Notes: a model not told the origin generated them from the letters alone. A stretch of 34,344 bases of DNA from Halorubrum californiense DSM 19288 (GCF_000336875.1 NZ_AOJK01000025.1:1-34344), one strand, 5' to 3'; counted from the first letter of the stretch, positions 15,093 to 24,832 are shown. Numbers and translations are program-made.

Positions 15093-16328
15093 GTGATCAG
15101 CGGACTGGGTGCCCGGGCCGGCGCGGTGTTGAGCGACGTCTCCAGCACGGAGGGGCGGCTGGCGGTCACCGCCGCCATCGGCCTCCTGACCCTCGCGGTG
15201 GGGTGGCTGCTGCTGCCGAAGGCTGTCCGGGCCGGCGAGCAGACGGTCTCGAGTTGGATCGAGCGGCTGGTCGACGACCGCTTGGCGGAGTCGACCGAGG
15301 GCGCCATCGAGACGTTCCGGGACGGCGTCCCGTCGTCGTTCCTCCTGCGGCTCTCGGTCGGACTCCTCCAGCTCGCGCTGTTCGCGCTCGCAGGCGTCGC
15401 CGTACTGACGCTGTGGGGGCGGTTCGAACTCGTGGTCGCGGTGTTACCCGTCGCGGAGAACGCCTTCAGAGTCGGCGCGCAGGTGGTCGCATCGGCGATG
15501 CTGCTCGGCGGCGCCTACGTCGTCAGCGACGTCGTGGAGGCGTACGTGAGCGATCTGTCGGCCGACAGCGACCGGATCACCGCTCACCAGGAACAGCTCC
15601 TGACGCGGCTCGCGCAGGTCGGGCTCCTCGTGTTGGCCGCGATAACGGTCCTCGGGATCTGGGGCGTGAACCTCGGCGGCCTCCTCGTCGGGGCGGGCTT
15701 CCTCGGTATCGTCCTCGGGATGGCGGCCCGGCAGACGCTGGGGTCGCTCATCGCCGGCTTCGTGTTGATGTTCGCCCGGCCGTTCGAGATCGGCGACTGG
15801 GTGGAAATCGGCGACGAGGAGGGGTTCGTCACCGACATCACGATCATGAACACTCACATGCGCAACTTCGACGGGGAGTACGTCGTGGTGCCCAACGACC
15901 TCGTCGCCAACCAGGCGATCACGAACCGGAGCCGCGAGGGGCGCCTCCGGATCCACATGGAGGTCGGGATCGGGTACGACGACGACCCCGACGAGGCGGC
16001 CGGGATCGCCGAGGAGGTCCTCGACGACATCGGCGTCATCGCGAACAACCCCCAGCCGTACGCGATCCCGTCCGGGTTCGGCGACTCGGCGATTCTGCTC
16101 GACCTGCGCTTCTGGATCGATCCGCCGACCCCACAGGCGCGGTGGCGGTCGAAAGCGCTCGCGGTCGAGCGGATTCAAGACCGGTTCGCCGACGCGGGCA
16201 TCTCAATCCCCTACCCGCAGCGGACCGTCTCGTACCCGCCCGAGAAGGCGGCGGCCGACGAGACCGTCGAGCGCGTCGAACGGGCCGACGAGAACGGCAG
16301 CGGGCGTCCGCGGGACGACCCCGTCTAA
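15093..16328 (+). CDS. MscS-family small-conductance mechanosensitive channel
   Basis: 411 residues starting at GTG 15093, with a TATA-like GTTATCC about 28 bp upstream. Several N-terminal hydrophobic segments (about 27-43, 75-103, 128-146) precede the pore-lining region LLVGAGFLGIVLGMAARQTL (near 203-222), which has the Gly/Ala-rich TM3 of MscS. The beta domain follows with FARPFEIGDWVEIGDEEGFV, ITIMNTHMRNFDGEYVVVPN and NRSR. The C-terminal alpha/beta domain contains LRFWIDPPTPQARWRSKALA. It releases solutes on hypo-osmotic shock, relevant to halophiles. The last 25 residues are charged and probably disordered. A 26-bp tandem repeat begins in its final codons. Confidence 0.93.
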   Translation: MISGLGARAGAVLSDVSSTEGRLAVTAAIGLLTLAVGWLLLPKAVRAGEQTVSSWIERLVDDRLAESTEGAIETFRDGVPSSFLLRLSVGLLQLALFALAGVAVLTLWGRFELVVAVLPVAENAFRVGAQVVASAMLLGGAYVVSDVVEAYVSDLSADSDRITAHQEQLLTRLAQVGLLVLAAITVLGIWGVNLGGLLVGAGFLGIVLGMAARQTLGSLIAGFVLMFARPFEIGDWVEIGDEEGFVTDITIMNTHMRNFDGEYVVVPNDLVANQAITNRSREGRLRIHMEVGIGYDDDPDEAAGIAEEVLDDIGVIANNPQPYAIPSGFGDSAILLDLRFWIDPPTPQARWRSKALAVERIQDRFADAGISIPYPQRTVSYPPEKAAADETVERVERADENGSGRPRDDPV

Positions 16329-16391
16329 CCTCCCTGTGAGACGACTCTGTCTAACCTCCTCTCGGGACGACCCCGTCTGACTCCTCGCGAC
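16314..16391 (+). repeat. Three imperfect 26-bp tandem repeats across the MscS stop codon
   Basis: Units at 16314-16339, 16340-16365 and 16366-16391 share GACGAC..(C/T)GTCT..C.CC. The first unit contains the channel's own stop (GTC TAA), and the two later units carry decayed copies of the same end. The pattern suggests slippage or duplication of the 3' end of the gene. Confidence 0.85.
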
Positions 16392-16401
16392 CCGGCGGCC
16401 C

Positions 16402-16920
16402 TTACCGGTTCGAGGGGCCGGTGTAGCCGCTCGGGAGCTCCGAGCCGCGACCGGTGAACAGGCGCTCGAACCGCTCGATCTTCTCCAGCACGTAGCTGAG
16501 CGCCGCCGTGAGCGAGTCCGCGCCGATGGACAACAGGTGGCGCGCGCCCTTCGTGCGGTCGGCGTGGTAGAAGCTGATCTCGCCTTCCGGTTCGGTGTTC
16601 CGCTCCGGCATCACCACCAGGTCCTGTCTGCTGGGGTCGTGCCGGAAGACGAGGACGTCGGTGAGCGAGTCCGCGCCGTAGGTGACCACGTCGTGGAGGA
16701 CGCTCCACTTCTGTGGCGTCTCCTCGGCGAGCGCGTCCGTATCGACGACGTTCCGCATGGTCGTCGACGTCGAGACGCCCTTCAGGCCGGACCCGCGTCG
16801 ATCCCGAAGCCACGCGAGGATCCGCCGGACGACGTCACGGAGGCCGTCGGGGCCGGAGAACCGGCCGGCCGACCGCTCCGTCGGCAGCGATCCCCGCGTC
16901 ACTTCGGTCCGCTCTCGCAT
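16402..16920 (-). CDS. Conserved haloarchaeal protein of unknown function
   Basis: 172 residues. The first 45 are basic and probably disordered; the rest looks like a compact alpha/beta domain with TPQKWSVLHDVVTYGADSLT, DVLVFRHDPSRQDLVVMPE, EISFYHADRTKGARHLLSIG and ALSYVLEKIERFERLF. The phrase GADSLT occurs twice (about 103 and 153), hinting at an internal repeat or two symmetric helices. I do not recognise the family. The start at ATG 16920 has a TATA-like CTATTAGC on the minus strand near 16946-16953. It ends 73 bp from the convergent MscS gene. An internal Met at about residue 55 (MRNVV) is an alternative start. Confidence 0.65.
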   Translation of the reverse strand: MRERTEVTRGSLPTERSAGRFSGPDGLRDVVRRILAWLRDRRGSGLKGVSTSTTMRNVVDTDALAEETPQKWSVLHDVVTYGADSLTDVLVFRHDPSRQDLVVMPERNTEPEGEISFYHADRTKGARHLLSIGADSLTAALSYVLEKIERFERLFTGRGSELPSGYTGPSNR

Positions 16921-17003
16921 GCGAGTACCCCCGGGCCCATCACGCTAATAGATACCGGTCGAATCCCCCCGTCGACCGCCCCCAGCGCCCCGCGGACGGC
17001 GGC

Positions 17004-18812
17004 TCACCGGTCTCGACCGAGCCCGCCGGCGAACGTTTCCTCGTCGACCGAGAGGACGGTCGGCCGGCCGTGCGGGCAGGCGTACGGGCGGTCGCACTCG
17101 CCGAGGCGGTCGAGGAGGGCTCGGAGGTCGCCGTCCGCGAGGTCGGCGAAGTCGCCGCGCTTCAGCGACGGGTGGCACGCGAGGTCCGCGAGCAGGTCGT
17201 CGCGCGCGTCCCGCGCCGACCCCGAGCCGGCCCCCGAGAGCGCCGCGAGCGCGTCGCGGAAGGCGTCCGCGTCGGCGGTCCGGCCGAACGGCGCGGGGAC
17301 GGTGCGCAGGCGGCGCGTCCCGCCGCCGAACGATTCCGTCTCGAAGCCGAGCGCGGCGAGGGCGTCCGCGTGCGCCCTCGCGGCCGCCGCCTCGTCGGTC
17401 GACAGCGAGACGGTCGCGGGCGGGTCGAGCGTCGCGGTGGGAACCGGCTCGCCGTCGAACGCGCGGGCGAGCCGCTCGTAGTTCACGCGCTCGTGGGCCG
17501 CGTGGCCGTCGATCACGAGCAGTTCGTCGCCGCGCTCGACGAGGAGGTACAGGTCGTGAAACACGCCGACCGGCTCGGCGTCCGCGAACGCGCCGGGGCG
17601 CGAGCCGTCGCCCTCTCCGACCGGGGCGAGCGCGGAGTTGAGGTCGGTGGCGACGTCGGCGGCGCGTCGAAGGTCCGCGCCCGTGAGCGCGTCCTCCACG
17701 ACCGACGCGACCGCGTCCGCGACCGCGTCGGCGTCGCGGAGTCCCACTTCCCGCTTGGCGGGGTGGACGTTCGGGTCGACGCGGGCGGGCGAAAGCGACA
17801 CGTCGACCGCGGCGACCGGCTCGCGGCCGTCAGGGAGCAGGCGTCCGTAGCCGTCGCGGACCGCCGCCGCGAGTCGGTCGTTCCGGACCGGGCGGCCGTT
17901 CACCGAGACGCGGACGTGGTCGCGGGTCGCTCGGGTCACGGACGGGTACGCCAGCGCGCCGGCGACCGCGACGTCGACGGGCCCCGGGTCGCTCTCCTCG
18001 TCCGGCGCCGCGTCGCCCTTCCCGTCCGGCGCCGCGTCGACGCTCGCGTCGACGGTCGTCGACCGGCTCGCGGTGTCGCGGTCGTACACGCCGAGGAGGG
18101 CGTCCGTGCGGTCGGTGCCGGGCGTCGACAGCGTCGCCGACCCGTCGTGGTCGAGCGAGAACGCGACCGACGGGTTCGCCAGCGCGTAGTCGGCGACGAG
18201 CGAAGAGATCCGCGCGAACTCCGCGTCCGCGCCCGCGAGCGACTCCCGGCGGGCCGGCCGGGTCGCGAAGAGGTCCTCGACGACGACCGTCGTCCCCCGG
18301 GCGCGGCCCGCCGGCTCGACCGCGGGATCGTCCGCCGCCGCGCCCGGGCCGGACTCATCGTTTCTCGCCGTCTCGTCGACAACGACCCGCGTCCCGACCC
18401 CGTCGCCGGGGCTCGTCACGAGTTCGAGCCGGGCGGCCTCGGCGATTGCCGCGAGCGCCTCACCGCGGAACCCGAGCGACTCGACCCCGACCGGGTCGCC
18501 GTCGGGCGCCAGCTTGCTCGTCGCGTGCCGCTCGACGGCGCGGGTCGCGTCCGCGCGGGCCATCCCCCGGCCGTCGTCCGCGACGCGGATCCGGTCGGTG
18601 CCGTCGCCGTCGACGGCGATCTCGACCCGGGAGGCGCCCGCGTCGAGCGCGTTGTCGACGAGTTCGCCGACGACCCGCGCCGGTCGAGTGACGACTTCGC
18701 CGGCCGCGATCCGGTCTCTCGTCGCCCGATCGAGCCGTCGGACGCGACCCGCCTCCTCTCTCGGATCACCGGCGCCGGACGCGCCGCGACCGCGGTCTCG
18801 CTCACCCGCCAT
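17004..18812 (-). CDS. mutL: DNA mismatch repair protein MutL
   Basis: 602 residues. It is the ATP-dependent matchmaker that MutS recruits after mismatch recognition. GHKL ATPase motifs are [19 protein letters not shown] and NALDAGAS near residues 33-61, ADDGRGM near 77-83, and [15 protein letters not shown] near 112-126. The C-terminal dimerisation domain contains [12 protein letters not shown] (about 432-443), which matches the MutL nuclease motif DQHAxxExxxxE apart from Gly for Gln, and ends with CPHGRPTVL, another conserved nuclease-domain motif. This suggests that the strand-nicking activity may be retained. The first 25 residues form a non-conserved leader. The start overlaps the mutS stop by 11 bp, so the pair is co-expressed. 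Archaeal MutS-MutL pairs are thought to be bacterial acquisitions. Confidence 0.96.
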   Translation of the reverse strand: MAGERDRGRGASGAGDPREEAGRVRRLDRATRDRIAAGEVVTRPARVVGELVDNALDAGASRVEIAVDGDGTDRIRVADDGRGMARADATRAVERHATSKLAPDGDPVGVESLGFRGEALAAIAEAARLELVTSPGDGVGTRVVVDETARNDESGPGAAADDPAVEPAGRARGTTVVVEDLFATRPARRESLAGADAEFARISSLVADYALANPSVAFSLDHDGSATLSTPGTDRTDALLGVYDRDTASRSTTVDASVDAAPDGKGDAAPDEESDPGPVDVAVAGALAYPSVTRATRDHVRVSVNGRPVRNDRLAAAVRDGYGRLLPDGREPVAAVDVSLSPARVDPNVHPAKREVGLRDADAVADAVASVVEDALTGADLRRAADVATDLNSALAPVGEGDGSRPGAFADAEPVGVFHDLYLLVERGDELLVIDGHAAHERVNYERLARAFDGEPVPTATLDPPATVSLSTDEAAAARAHADALAALGFETESFGGGTRRLRTVPAPFGRTADADAFRDALAALSGAGSGSARDARDDLLADLACHPSLKRGDFADLADGDLRALLDRLGECDRPYACPHGRPTVLSVDEETFAGGLGRDR

Positions 18813-21708
18813 CGTCGAGCCTCGACTGGAGGTCGTGGAGCGCGTTCAGCGCCTCGATCGGCGTCATCCGCGCGAGGTCGAGGTCGCGGAGTTCCGCGGC
18901 GAGGTCGCGCGGCGCGCCGGCGGCGACCCCCTCGTCCGCGTCGGCCGTCGGCGCGCGGTCGCCCTCGGTCGCGGTCTCGGGAGCGGAGTCGCTCGCGTCC
19001 GGGTCGTCCTCGTCTCGGGCTCCCGACGCCTCCTCCGCGAGGAACTCGCGCAGCGACGCGTCGCCGTCGTCAGTCGCGTCCGGGTCCGTCGTCTCGTCCG
19101 ACGGCGCCTCACCGTCGACCGCGCCGTCGGCTTCGACCCCGCTCGCACCCCGCCCCCGCTCCGCCTCCTCGGCGGCGACGAGGTCGCGGGCGCGCTCGAC
19201 GACCGGACCGGGGACCCCGGCGAGTTCCGCGACCTCGACGCCGTACGACGACGATGAGGCGCCGGGGACGACCCGGTGGAGGAACGTCACGTCGCCGTCC
19301 TCGCGGGTGGCGGTGAAGTGGAGGTTGAAGACGCGCTCGCGCTCGTCGGCGAGGTCGGTGAGCCCGTGGTAGTGGGTCGCGAAGAGGGCGGTCGCGCCCA
19401 GCTCGTCGTGGAGGAACTCGGCGGCCGCGCGGGCGATGGCGCGGCCGTCGGTGGTGGCGGTCCCCCGCCCGACCTCGTCGAGCAGGACGAGCGAGTCGGC
19501 GTCCGCGTCGTGGAGGATCTCCGTCAGTTCGCTCATCTCGCGCATGAACGTCGACTGCCCGCCCGCGATGTCGTCGGAGGCGCCGACGCGGGTGAACAGC
19601 CGGTCGAAGACGGGCAGCGTGGCGGCCTGCGCCGGGACGAACGACCCCGTCTGCGCGAGCACGACCGCGAGCGCCACCGACCGCATATACGTCGACTTCC
19701 CGCTCATGTTCGGCCCCGTGATCACGGCGACAGAGCCGCGCGGGAGGTCGGCGTCGTTCGGCACGAACGACTCCTCCGTCCGCTCGACGACCGGGTGTCT
19801 GCCGCCCTCGATCGCGACGCCCTCGGTAGAGTCCTCCCGCAGTTCGGGCCTGACGTAGTCGCGCTCGACCGCGACCGCCGCGAGCGACGCGAGCGCGTCG
19901 AGTTCGGCGAGCGCGTCCGCGAGTCCCTGAATTCGCTCGGTCTCGCCCGCGACGCGCTCGCGGACGTCGACGAACAGCTCGTACTCCAAGGCGTCCGCGC
20001 GCTCCGTGGCGCCGACGATCTCCTCTTCGCGCTCCTTCAGCTCCGGGGTGACGTACCGCTCGCTGTTCTTGAGCGTCTGCCGGCGCCGGTAGTCGTCGGG
20101 GACGCGGTCGAGGTTCGCGTCGGTCACCTCGATGTAGTAGCCGTGAACTTGGTTGTGCCCGACCGACAGCGAGTCGATCCCGGTGCGCTCGCGCTCGCTC
20201 GCCTCCAGATCCGCGACCCACTCGCGCCCCTCGCGCTCGGTCGCGCGCAGGTCGTCGAGGTCGCCGTCGAACCCCTCGCGGATCACGCCGCCCTCGGTGA
20301 TCTCCTGCGGCGGGTCGGTCGCTATCGCGTCGTCGATCAGCTCGCGGACCTCGGTCAGCTCGTCGAGCCGCTCGCGGAGGTCGCGGAGGTGGTCGGTCCG
20401 GGGGAGGGCGGGGTCGTCCGCGTCGGCGGGCCCCGTCCCGGCCGCGTTTGCGGCCCGCTCGCCGTCCGCCCCCGCGAGCGTCGCCTTCAGCTCCGGAACG
20501 ACCGCGAGCGTCTGGTGGAGCGACCGCAGGTCGCGGGCGTCGGCCCGCCCCCGCGAGACGCGGCTCACCAGCCGTTCGAGGTCGTAGGCGGTCGCGAGCG
20601 CGTCGGCGACTCCCTCGCGAGCGAGGCTCCGGTCAGCCACCTCGCCGACCGCGTCGTGGCGGCTCCGGATCGCGTCGGCGTCGACGAGCGGGCGGCGGAG
20701 CCAGCGCTCCAGACACCGCCGCCCGAGCGCGCAGTTCGTCTCGTCGAGGACGTCGAACAGCGTGTCGCTCGCGCCCAGTCCGCGGTTCTCGAACAGTTCC
20801 AGGCTGCGCTGGGCGGCCGCGTCGAGCCGGAGGCGGTCCCGGGGGTCGTAGCGCCGGATCCGGGTCACGTACGAGAGCGGGCCGTCGTCGCCCTGCGTGT
20901 ACTCGGCGTACGCGAGCACCGCGCCCGCCGCCCGCAGCTCCGCGTCCGCGTCGAACCGGCGTCCGGGCGCGGGGAGGTACGGCTCCAGCCGCTCTGTCGC
21001 CGTCCGCCGGTCGAAGGCGCCCGCGTCGTGGTCGTGGGTCGTCCAGCCGCGCTCCGCGTCGCTCGGTTCGAAGTCGGGGGCGTCCGGTCCCGAGATGAGT
21101 TCGGCCGGCGCGATCCGGTCGAGTTCGCCCGCGACCGCGTCCGCGTCGCCCGACGTGACGAGGCACTCGCCGGTCGAGACGTCGACGGCGGCGAGGCCGA
21201 CCCCCCGGCGGCCGGAGCCGTGGTCGTCGCCGTCGCTCCCGGTTCCGGGCCTCTCGTCGGCCGCCACGGCGGCCACGTAGTTCGTCGTCCCCGATTCGAG
21301 GAGGTCGTCCTCGACGACGGTGCCGGGCGTGATCACCTCGGTGACGGCGCGGTCGACGAGGCCGGACGCCTGCTCGGCGTCCTCGACCTGGTCGCCGAGC
21401 GCGACGCGGTAGCCCGCGTCGAGCAGCGATTCGAGGTACGGAGCGGCGTTGTCGATCGGGATCCCGGCCATCGGGTAGTCGCCGGTCGAGTCGGACCGCT
21501 CCGTCAGCGTCACCTCGCAGACGCGGGCCACGGTCTCGGCCGCCTCGCAGAACGCCTCGTAGAAGTCGCCGACCTGGAACAGCACCAAGGCGTCCTCGTG
21601 GGCGGCACAGAGGTCGGCGTACTGCGAGAGCATCGGCGTGAGTTCCTCCCGGGCGGCCGCGATCCCGGGCGGCAGCCCCGTGACCGTCTCTCGGTCCGCC
21701 GGTTCCAT
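18802..21708 (-). CDS. mutS: DNA mismatch repair protein MutS
   Basis: 968 residues from ATG 21708 ([11 protein letters not shown]). The mismatch-reading motif VGDFYEAF puts Phe49-Tyr50-Glu51 at the site that stacks on the mispair, so this is MutS1 type rather than MutS2. Further motifs are DYPMAGIPI (about 91), the Walker [14 protein letters not shown] (about 660), [14 protein letters not shown] and [13 protein letters not shown]. An acidic insertion of about 100 residues (roughly 820-930) separates the ATPase from the C-terminal helix motif [14 protein letters not shown]. An in-frame ATG nine codons upstream would give a longer start, but a TATA box (TTTATG, minus strand, 21731-21736) places transcription start almost on 21708. 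Leads the mutS-mutL operon. Confidence 0.96.
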   Translation of the reverse strand: MEPADRETVTGLPPGIAAAREELTPMLSQYADLCAAHEDALVLFQVGDFYEAFCEAAETVARVCEVTLTERSDSTGDYPMAGIPIDNAAPYLESLLDAGYRVALGDQVEDAEQASGLVDRAVTEVITPGTVVEDDLLESGTTNYVAAVAADERPGTGSDGDDHGSGRRGVGLAAVDVSTGECLVTSGDADAVAGELDRIAPAELISGPDAPDFEPSDAERGWTTHDHDAGAFDRRTATERLEPYLPAPGRRFDADAELRAAGAVLAYAEYTQGDDGPLSYVTRIRRYDPRDRLRLDAAAQRSLELFENRGLGASDTLFDVLDETNCALGRRCLERWLRRPLVDADAIRSRHDAVGEVADRSLAREGVADALATAYDLERLVSRVSRGRADARDLRSLHQTLAVVPELKATLAGADGERAANAAGTGPADADDPALPRTDHLRDLRERLDELTEVRELIDDAIATDPPQEITEGGVIREGFDGDLDDLRATEREGREWVADLEASERERTGIDSLSVGHNQVHGYYIEVTDANLDRVPDDYRRRQTLKNSERYVTPELKEREEEIVGATERADALEYELFVDVRERVAGETERIQGLADALAELDALASLAAVAVERDYVRPELREDSTEGVAIEGGRHPVVERTEESFVPNDADLPRGSVAVITGPNMSGKSTYMRSVALAVVLAQTGSFVPAQAATLPVFDRLFTRVGASDDIAGGQSTFMREMSELTEILHDADADSLVLLDEVGRGTATTDGRAIARAAAEFLHDELGATALFATHYHGLTDLADERERVFNLHFTATREDGDVTFLHRVVPGASSSSYGVEVAELAGVPGPVVERARDLVAAEEAERGRGASGVEADGAVDGEAPSDETTDPDATDDGDASLREFLAEEASGARDEDDPDASDSAPETATEGDRAPTADADEGVAAGAPRDLAAELRDLDLARMTPIEALNALHDLQSRLDDGG

Positions 21709-21730
21709 ACCCAGTATCCGGACGGCCGCG

Positions 21731-21736
21731 GGCATA
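21731..21736 (-). promoter_or_regulatory. TATA box of the mutS-mutL operon
   Basis: TTTATG in a GC-rich surround lies 23-28 bp upstream of the mutS ATG at 21708. It supports a leaderless transcript and decides between the two possible starts. Confidence 0.6.
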
Positions 21737-21856
21737 AACGGTGCGGAGGCGAGCGGTACGGAGGCGGCGTGGACAGCACGCTCTGTGGGCGACCCGCACG
21801 GTCCGCGCGGCCGGTCGCGGCGAGACCCTTACGGTTCTCCGCCACCCATTACGGAC

Positions 21857-22423
21857 GTGACGAACCGAACGATCGTCGTGGGGCTCGCCGGGGCGTTCGT
21901 CGGCATGACGGCGCTGCTCGTGATCGCCGGGGTCGTCCTCCACCCGATCGCCTTGGCGCTCGCGGTGCCGTTCGGCGCCGTCTCCTACTTCCTCTGGTAC
22001 CACGCCAGCGGGCGCCTCCACGATCAGGCGCGGCGGTCGGCCGAGGCGGCGGGGCCGACGGAGCGCGAACGCGCGAGACAGCGCGCCCGGGCCGAGGCCA
22101 ACCGCGAGCGCGCGTACCGCGCCGCCGGCACCGACGGCGGTCGCGGTGCGGCCGATGGGCGGCGGGCCGGCGCCCGCGGGAGAGGCGGGCCGGGCGGTCC
22201 CGGCGGAACCGGGGCCCGAGACCCCCGCGATCGCGCGCCGGCGGCCGACAGAATGAGCGAGCGGGAGGCGTACGAGACGCTCGGGCTCGACCGGACCGCC
22301 GACGGCGAGACGGTGCGTCGGCGGTACCGCGAGCGCGCGAAGCGGCTCCACCCGGACGGCGAGGACGGCGACGAAGAGGAGTTCAAGGAACTCAACGAGG
22401 CGTACGAACTCCTGAAGGAGTGA
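21857..22423 (+). CDS. Membrane-anchored J-domain (DnaJ-like) protein
   Basis: 188 residues from GTG 21857, with a TATA-like CCTTACGG about 25 bp upstream. Two hydrophobic segments (about 4-26 and 28-46) anchor it; a basic, Arg/Ala/Gly-rich linker follows (about 50-130). The C-terminal 55 residues are a J domain: EREAYETLGLDRTADGETVR, then YRERAKRLHPDGEDGDEEEF with the essential HPD tripeptide, then LNEAYELLKE. It should stimulate an Hsp70 (DnaK) ATPase at the membrane; haloarchaea do have DnaK. No zinc-finger or client-binding domain is present, so it is not canonical DnaJ. Divergent from mutS and upstream of pdxS on the same strand. Confidence 0.88.
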   Translation: MTNRTIVVGLAGAFVGMTALLVIAGVVLHPIALALAVPFGAVSYFLWYHASGRLHDQARRSAEAAGPTERERARQRARAEANRERAYRAAGTDGGRGAADGRRAGARGRGGPGGPGGTGARDPRDRAPAADRMSEREAYETLGLDRTADGETVRRRYRERAKRLHPDGEDGDEEEFKELNEAYELLKE

Positions 22424-22546
22424 CGTGATGCGCGGGCGAGCGTCCGGTGTGCTGGGCTCCGAAGCCGTTCGGACCCGAACCGCCTGCTCGCCCGGTTATC
22501 CGGCCGAAAGCGACCCGTTAAGTGGCCGGCGACCTAACCGATATCC

Positions 22547-23455
22547 ATGCCAGAGGCCACGGATCTGGAGGAGCTGAAGCGGGGGACCGAGCTGGTCAAG
22601 CGCGGCTTCGCGCAGATGCAGAAGGGCGGCGTGATCATGGACGTCGTCAACCGCGAACAGGCCCGTATCGCCGAGGACGCCGGCGCGGTCGCCGTGATGG
22701 TGCTGGAGCACGTCCCGGCGGACATCCGGAAGCGCGGCGGCGTCGCGCGGATGCCCGACCCCGAGCGCGTCCCCGAGATCATCGACGAGGTGTCGATCCC
22801 GGTGATGGGGAAGTCCCGGATCGGCCACCGCAAGGAGGCGGAGATCCTGGAGTCGCTCGGCGTCGACATGATCGACGAGTCCGAGGTACTCACGCCCGCC
22901 GACGACGAGTATCACACCGACAAGCGCGACTTCACGTCCCCGTTCGTCTGCGGCGCGCGCAACCTCCCCGAGGCGCTCCGCCGCATCCGCGAGGGCGCGG
23001 CGATGATCCGGACGAAGGGCGAGGCCGGCACGGGCGACGTGAACCAGGCCGTCAAACACCAGCGCACCATCAAGAACCAGATCCGAACGCTCAGTGGCCT
23101 CAACCACGAGGAGCGCGAGAAGTGGGCCCGCGAGCACGGCGCCCCGCGCGACCTCGTCCACGAGACCGCGGAGGCGGAGCGGCTGCCCGTCGTCAACTTC
23201 GCCGCGGGCGGCATCGCGACGCCGGCCGACGCCGCCCTGATGATGTACCACGGCTGTGACGGCATCTTCGTCGGCTCGGGCATCTTCGGCGCGGAGGACC
23301 CCGCGGCGATGGGCACCGCCATCGTCGAGGCCGTCAACAACTGGGACGACCCCGACGAACTTGCCCGGATCGCCAGCGGCACCGGCAAGGGGATGAAGGG
23401 CCAGTCCAACGAGGACATGGCAGAAGAGGAGAAGCTCCAGGGCCGCGGCGTTTAG
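22547..23455 (+). CDS. pdxS: Pyridoxal 5'-phosphate synthase subunit PdxS
   Basis: 302 residues, highly conserved. It makes PLP from ribose 5-phosphate, glyceraldehyde 3-phosphate and ammonia. Residues visible include [20 protein letters not shown] at 24-43 with Asp32, the Schiff-base Lys89 in [22 protein letters not shown] near 153-164 with the second lysine, and the phosphate-binding [13 protein letters not shown] and [12 protein letters not shown] near the C-terminus. The ammonia-supplying glutaminase PdxT is not in this window, so it must lie elsewhere or free ammonia is used. A TATA-like GTTAAGT at about 22517-22523 suits a leaderless start at ATG 22547. Ends just before repeat element copy C. 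Confidence 0.97.
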   Translation: MPEATDLEELKRGTELVKRGFAQMQKGGVIMDVVNREQARIAEDAGAVAVMVLEHVPADIRKRGGVARMPDPERVPEIIDEVSIPVMGKSRIGHRKEAEILESLGVDMIDESEVLTPADDEYHTDKRDFTSPFVCGARNLPEALRRIREGAAMIRTKGEAGTGDVNQAVKHQRTIKNQIRTLSGLNHEEREKWAREHGAPRDLVHETAEAERLPVVNFAAGGIATPADAALMMYHGCDGIFVGSGIFGAEDPAAMGTAIVEAVNNWDDPDELARIASGTGKGMKGQSNEDMAEEEKLQGRGV

Positions 23456-23500
23456 AGAGGCGCTTTCGAGGGAGACAGCGACTTTTCGTGAACGAACCTG

Positions 23501-23749
23501 TGCGGTGGCGCGTGCCTGCGAGCGGCCGCCATCGGCGGCCGCGAGGAGCACGCGCGAGGGAGTCGGCCGACCGAAGGGAGGCCGACGAAGCTGGGGAGGT
23601 GTGAGGCTATGAGGCTGTGCGGTTCGAGGAGGGACTCAAAGGGGCAGTCGGGAGGCGGGCGCACGCTCGCTGCGCTCCTCGGTCGTTCGCTTCGCTCACT
23701 CCCTGCGGTGCTTACGTCGCCTGCGCCCGCCTCCCGACTGGGGCTTTGG
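23501..23749 (+). repeat. Dispersed structured element, copy C (complete; apical segment inverted)
   Basis: Order as in copy B. P1 has outer arms GCGCGTGC (23508-23515) and GCACGCGC (23548-23555) and inner 9-bp arms GCGGCCGCC/GGCGGCCGC. P2 has arms GTCGGCC (23562-23568) and GGCCGAC (23580-23586). The core runs from GACGAAGCTGGGGAGG to GACTCAAAGGGGCAG (ends 23647). The terminal stem is 19 bp and perfect: 23645-23663 with 23722-23740, closing with CTGGGGCTTTGG at 23738-23749. The segment between the arms (23664-23721) matches the reverse complement of the corresponding segments in copies B and D, as if flipped between the inverted arms. The element fills the 317-bp gap between pdxS and the convergent membrane protein gene. 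Confidence 0.88.
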
Positions 23750-23772
23750 CGGAGTTCGTCGTCGATCAGCAG

Positions 23773-24237
23773 TCAGCGGCTCAGGAGTGATCGGTTGATT
23801 CCCATCCCCACAGCGTAGCCGACGAGTCCGAGGACGACCGCGAACTGTAGTCCGAGTCTGACCCCGATTTCGAATCCACCGATCAGTTCCGCGCGTGCGG
23901 TTTCGTACCCGCACCCCAGCATCCGTGGATAGGTGTATCGGTCCGCTCCCGCCCAGTTACCCGTGAGATAGCCGACGAACGGCGGGAACGCGAACCACCA
24001 GCAGCCGACGAGCCACAGCGAGCCGACGGTCGGAACGAGACCCGCGCCCGCGACGCCCGCCGCGACGGCGAGCCCGAATGCCAGCGCGATCCACCAGAGC
24101 GAGAGCCCGACGTCGAACCCGAGGGCGAATCCGCCGGAGGCGAGGAGGAGGAGGCCGACCACCGCCAGCGCGAGCAGCCGCCTCGGCCGAGCGTCGCCGA
24201 CGACGTGCGGCGAGGCGCGCACGGCTTGGCGGACCAT
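23773..24237 (-). CDS. Small polytopic membrane protein, unknown function
   Basis: 154 residues with four predicted membrane segments: about 20-38, 48-68, 73-92 and 124-145. The basic N-terminus (MVRQAVRASPHVVGDARPRR) suggests a cytoplasmic start. An aromatic-rich stretch (LVGCWWFAFPPFVGY) and an extracytoplasmic loop with two Tyr and a Cys (RYTYPRMLGCGYE) are the only distinctive features. I do not recognise a family. It lies downstream of, and on the same strand as, the pilin-like gene, 97 bp away, between repeat copies C and D. Confidence 0.65.
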   Translation of the reverse strand: MVRQAVRASPHVVGDARPRRLLALAVVGLLLLASGGFALGFDVGLSLWWIALAFGLAVAAGVAGAGLVPTVGSLWLVGCWWFAFPPFVGYLTGNWAGADRYTYPRMLGCGYETARAELIGGFEIGVRLGLQFAVVLGLVGYAVGMGINRSLLSR

Positions 24238-24334
24238 GATCGTCGGATGCGCCTTCGCGCCCGAAAGCCGTTTTGGGGCTCAGGGGTCAGTCGGGTCACA
24301 GCGAGGGCGGTCGACGAAGTCGACAGCGAGACGC

Positions 24335-24769
24335 TCACCGAACGTCGTCGTCGTACACCCACGCCCCGACGACTTCCTCCTCGTCGTCCCGGCGCCAGCG
24401 GACCGTCACGAGGTCCGGGACCCGGATCGGTATCCGCAGCGTCTCCCCGGTGATCGCGTCCTCGGGCCCGAGGTCGTCGTCCAGTTCGGCCCACGCGACG
24501 GTGTCGTTCTCGCCCGCCTCGTAATCGGTGCTGACGTTGGTGACGAACACGTCCCCGGCGCGGAGCCGCTCGGTCCCGCTCGTGTGTTCGATGTCCAGTT
24601 GACTCGGCGCGTCGTCCGCGCCGTGGTACTCGAACTCGAAGCAGGCGAGCTCCTCGCAGGCCGTCAGTTCGCGGTACCAGATGGCGCCGAACCCGACCGA
24701 GCCCGCGCCGAGGAGGAGGACGGCAGCCGCGTGGGGGACACCATGGCTCGTGGCACACGGCAGCGACAA
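24335..24769 (-). CDS. Single-pass exported protein resembling archaeal type IV pilin (DUF1628-like) C-domain
   Basis: 144 residues as read from TTG 24769. One hydrophobic segment (about 13-29, AAAVLLLGAGSVGFGAIWY) is followed by a beta-rich domain: FEFEYHGADDAPSQLDIEHT, SGTERLRAGDVFVTNVS, ITGETLRIPI, VTVRWRRDDEEEVVGAWVYD. This order (acid-rich strand, SGxxLxAxDVxV, GETLxI, VxVxW) is what archaeal pilin/DUF1628 proteins show. However, a class III signal peptide motif is not seen before the hydrophobic segment, and no ATG or GTG is available in frame near the start. The true N-terminus may be in another frame, so the gene could be frame-shifted or the start unusual. Function assignment is tentative. 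Confidence 0.5.
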   Translation of the reverse strand: MSLPCATSHGVPHAAAVLLLGAGSVGFGAIWYRELTACEELACFEFEYHGADDAPSQLDIEHTSGTERLRAGDVFVTNVSTDYEAGENDTVAWAELDDDLGPEDAITGETLRIPIRVPDLVTVRWRRDDEEEVVGAWVYDDDVR

Positions 24770-24832
24770 TTAGGGGTTTGGGCGAACCGGATTCGATCAT
24801 GAGTTCGATACGGCGAGTCGACGGAAACAGCT

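Noticed and set aside
23609..23818. Short open frame over repeat copy C
   Set aside because: It spans the element's core and 3' motif and has no counterpart length or frame in copy D.
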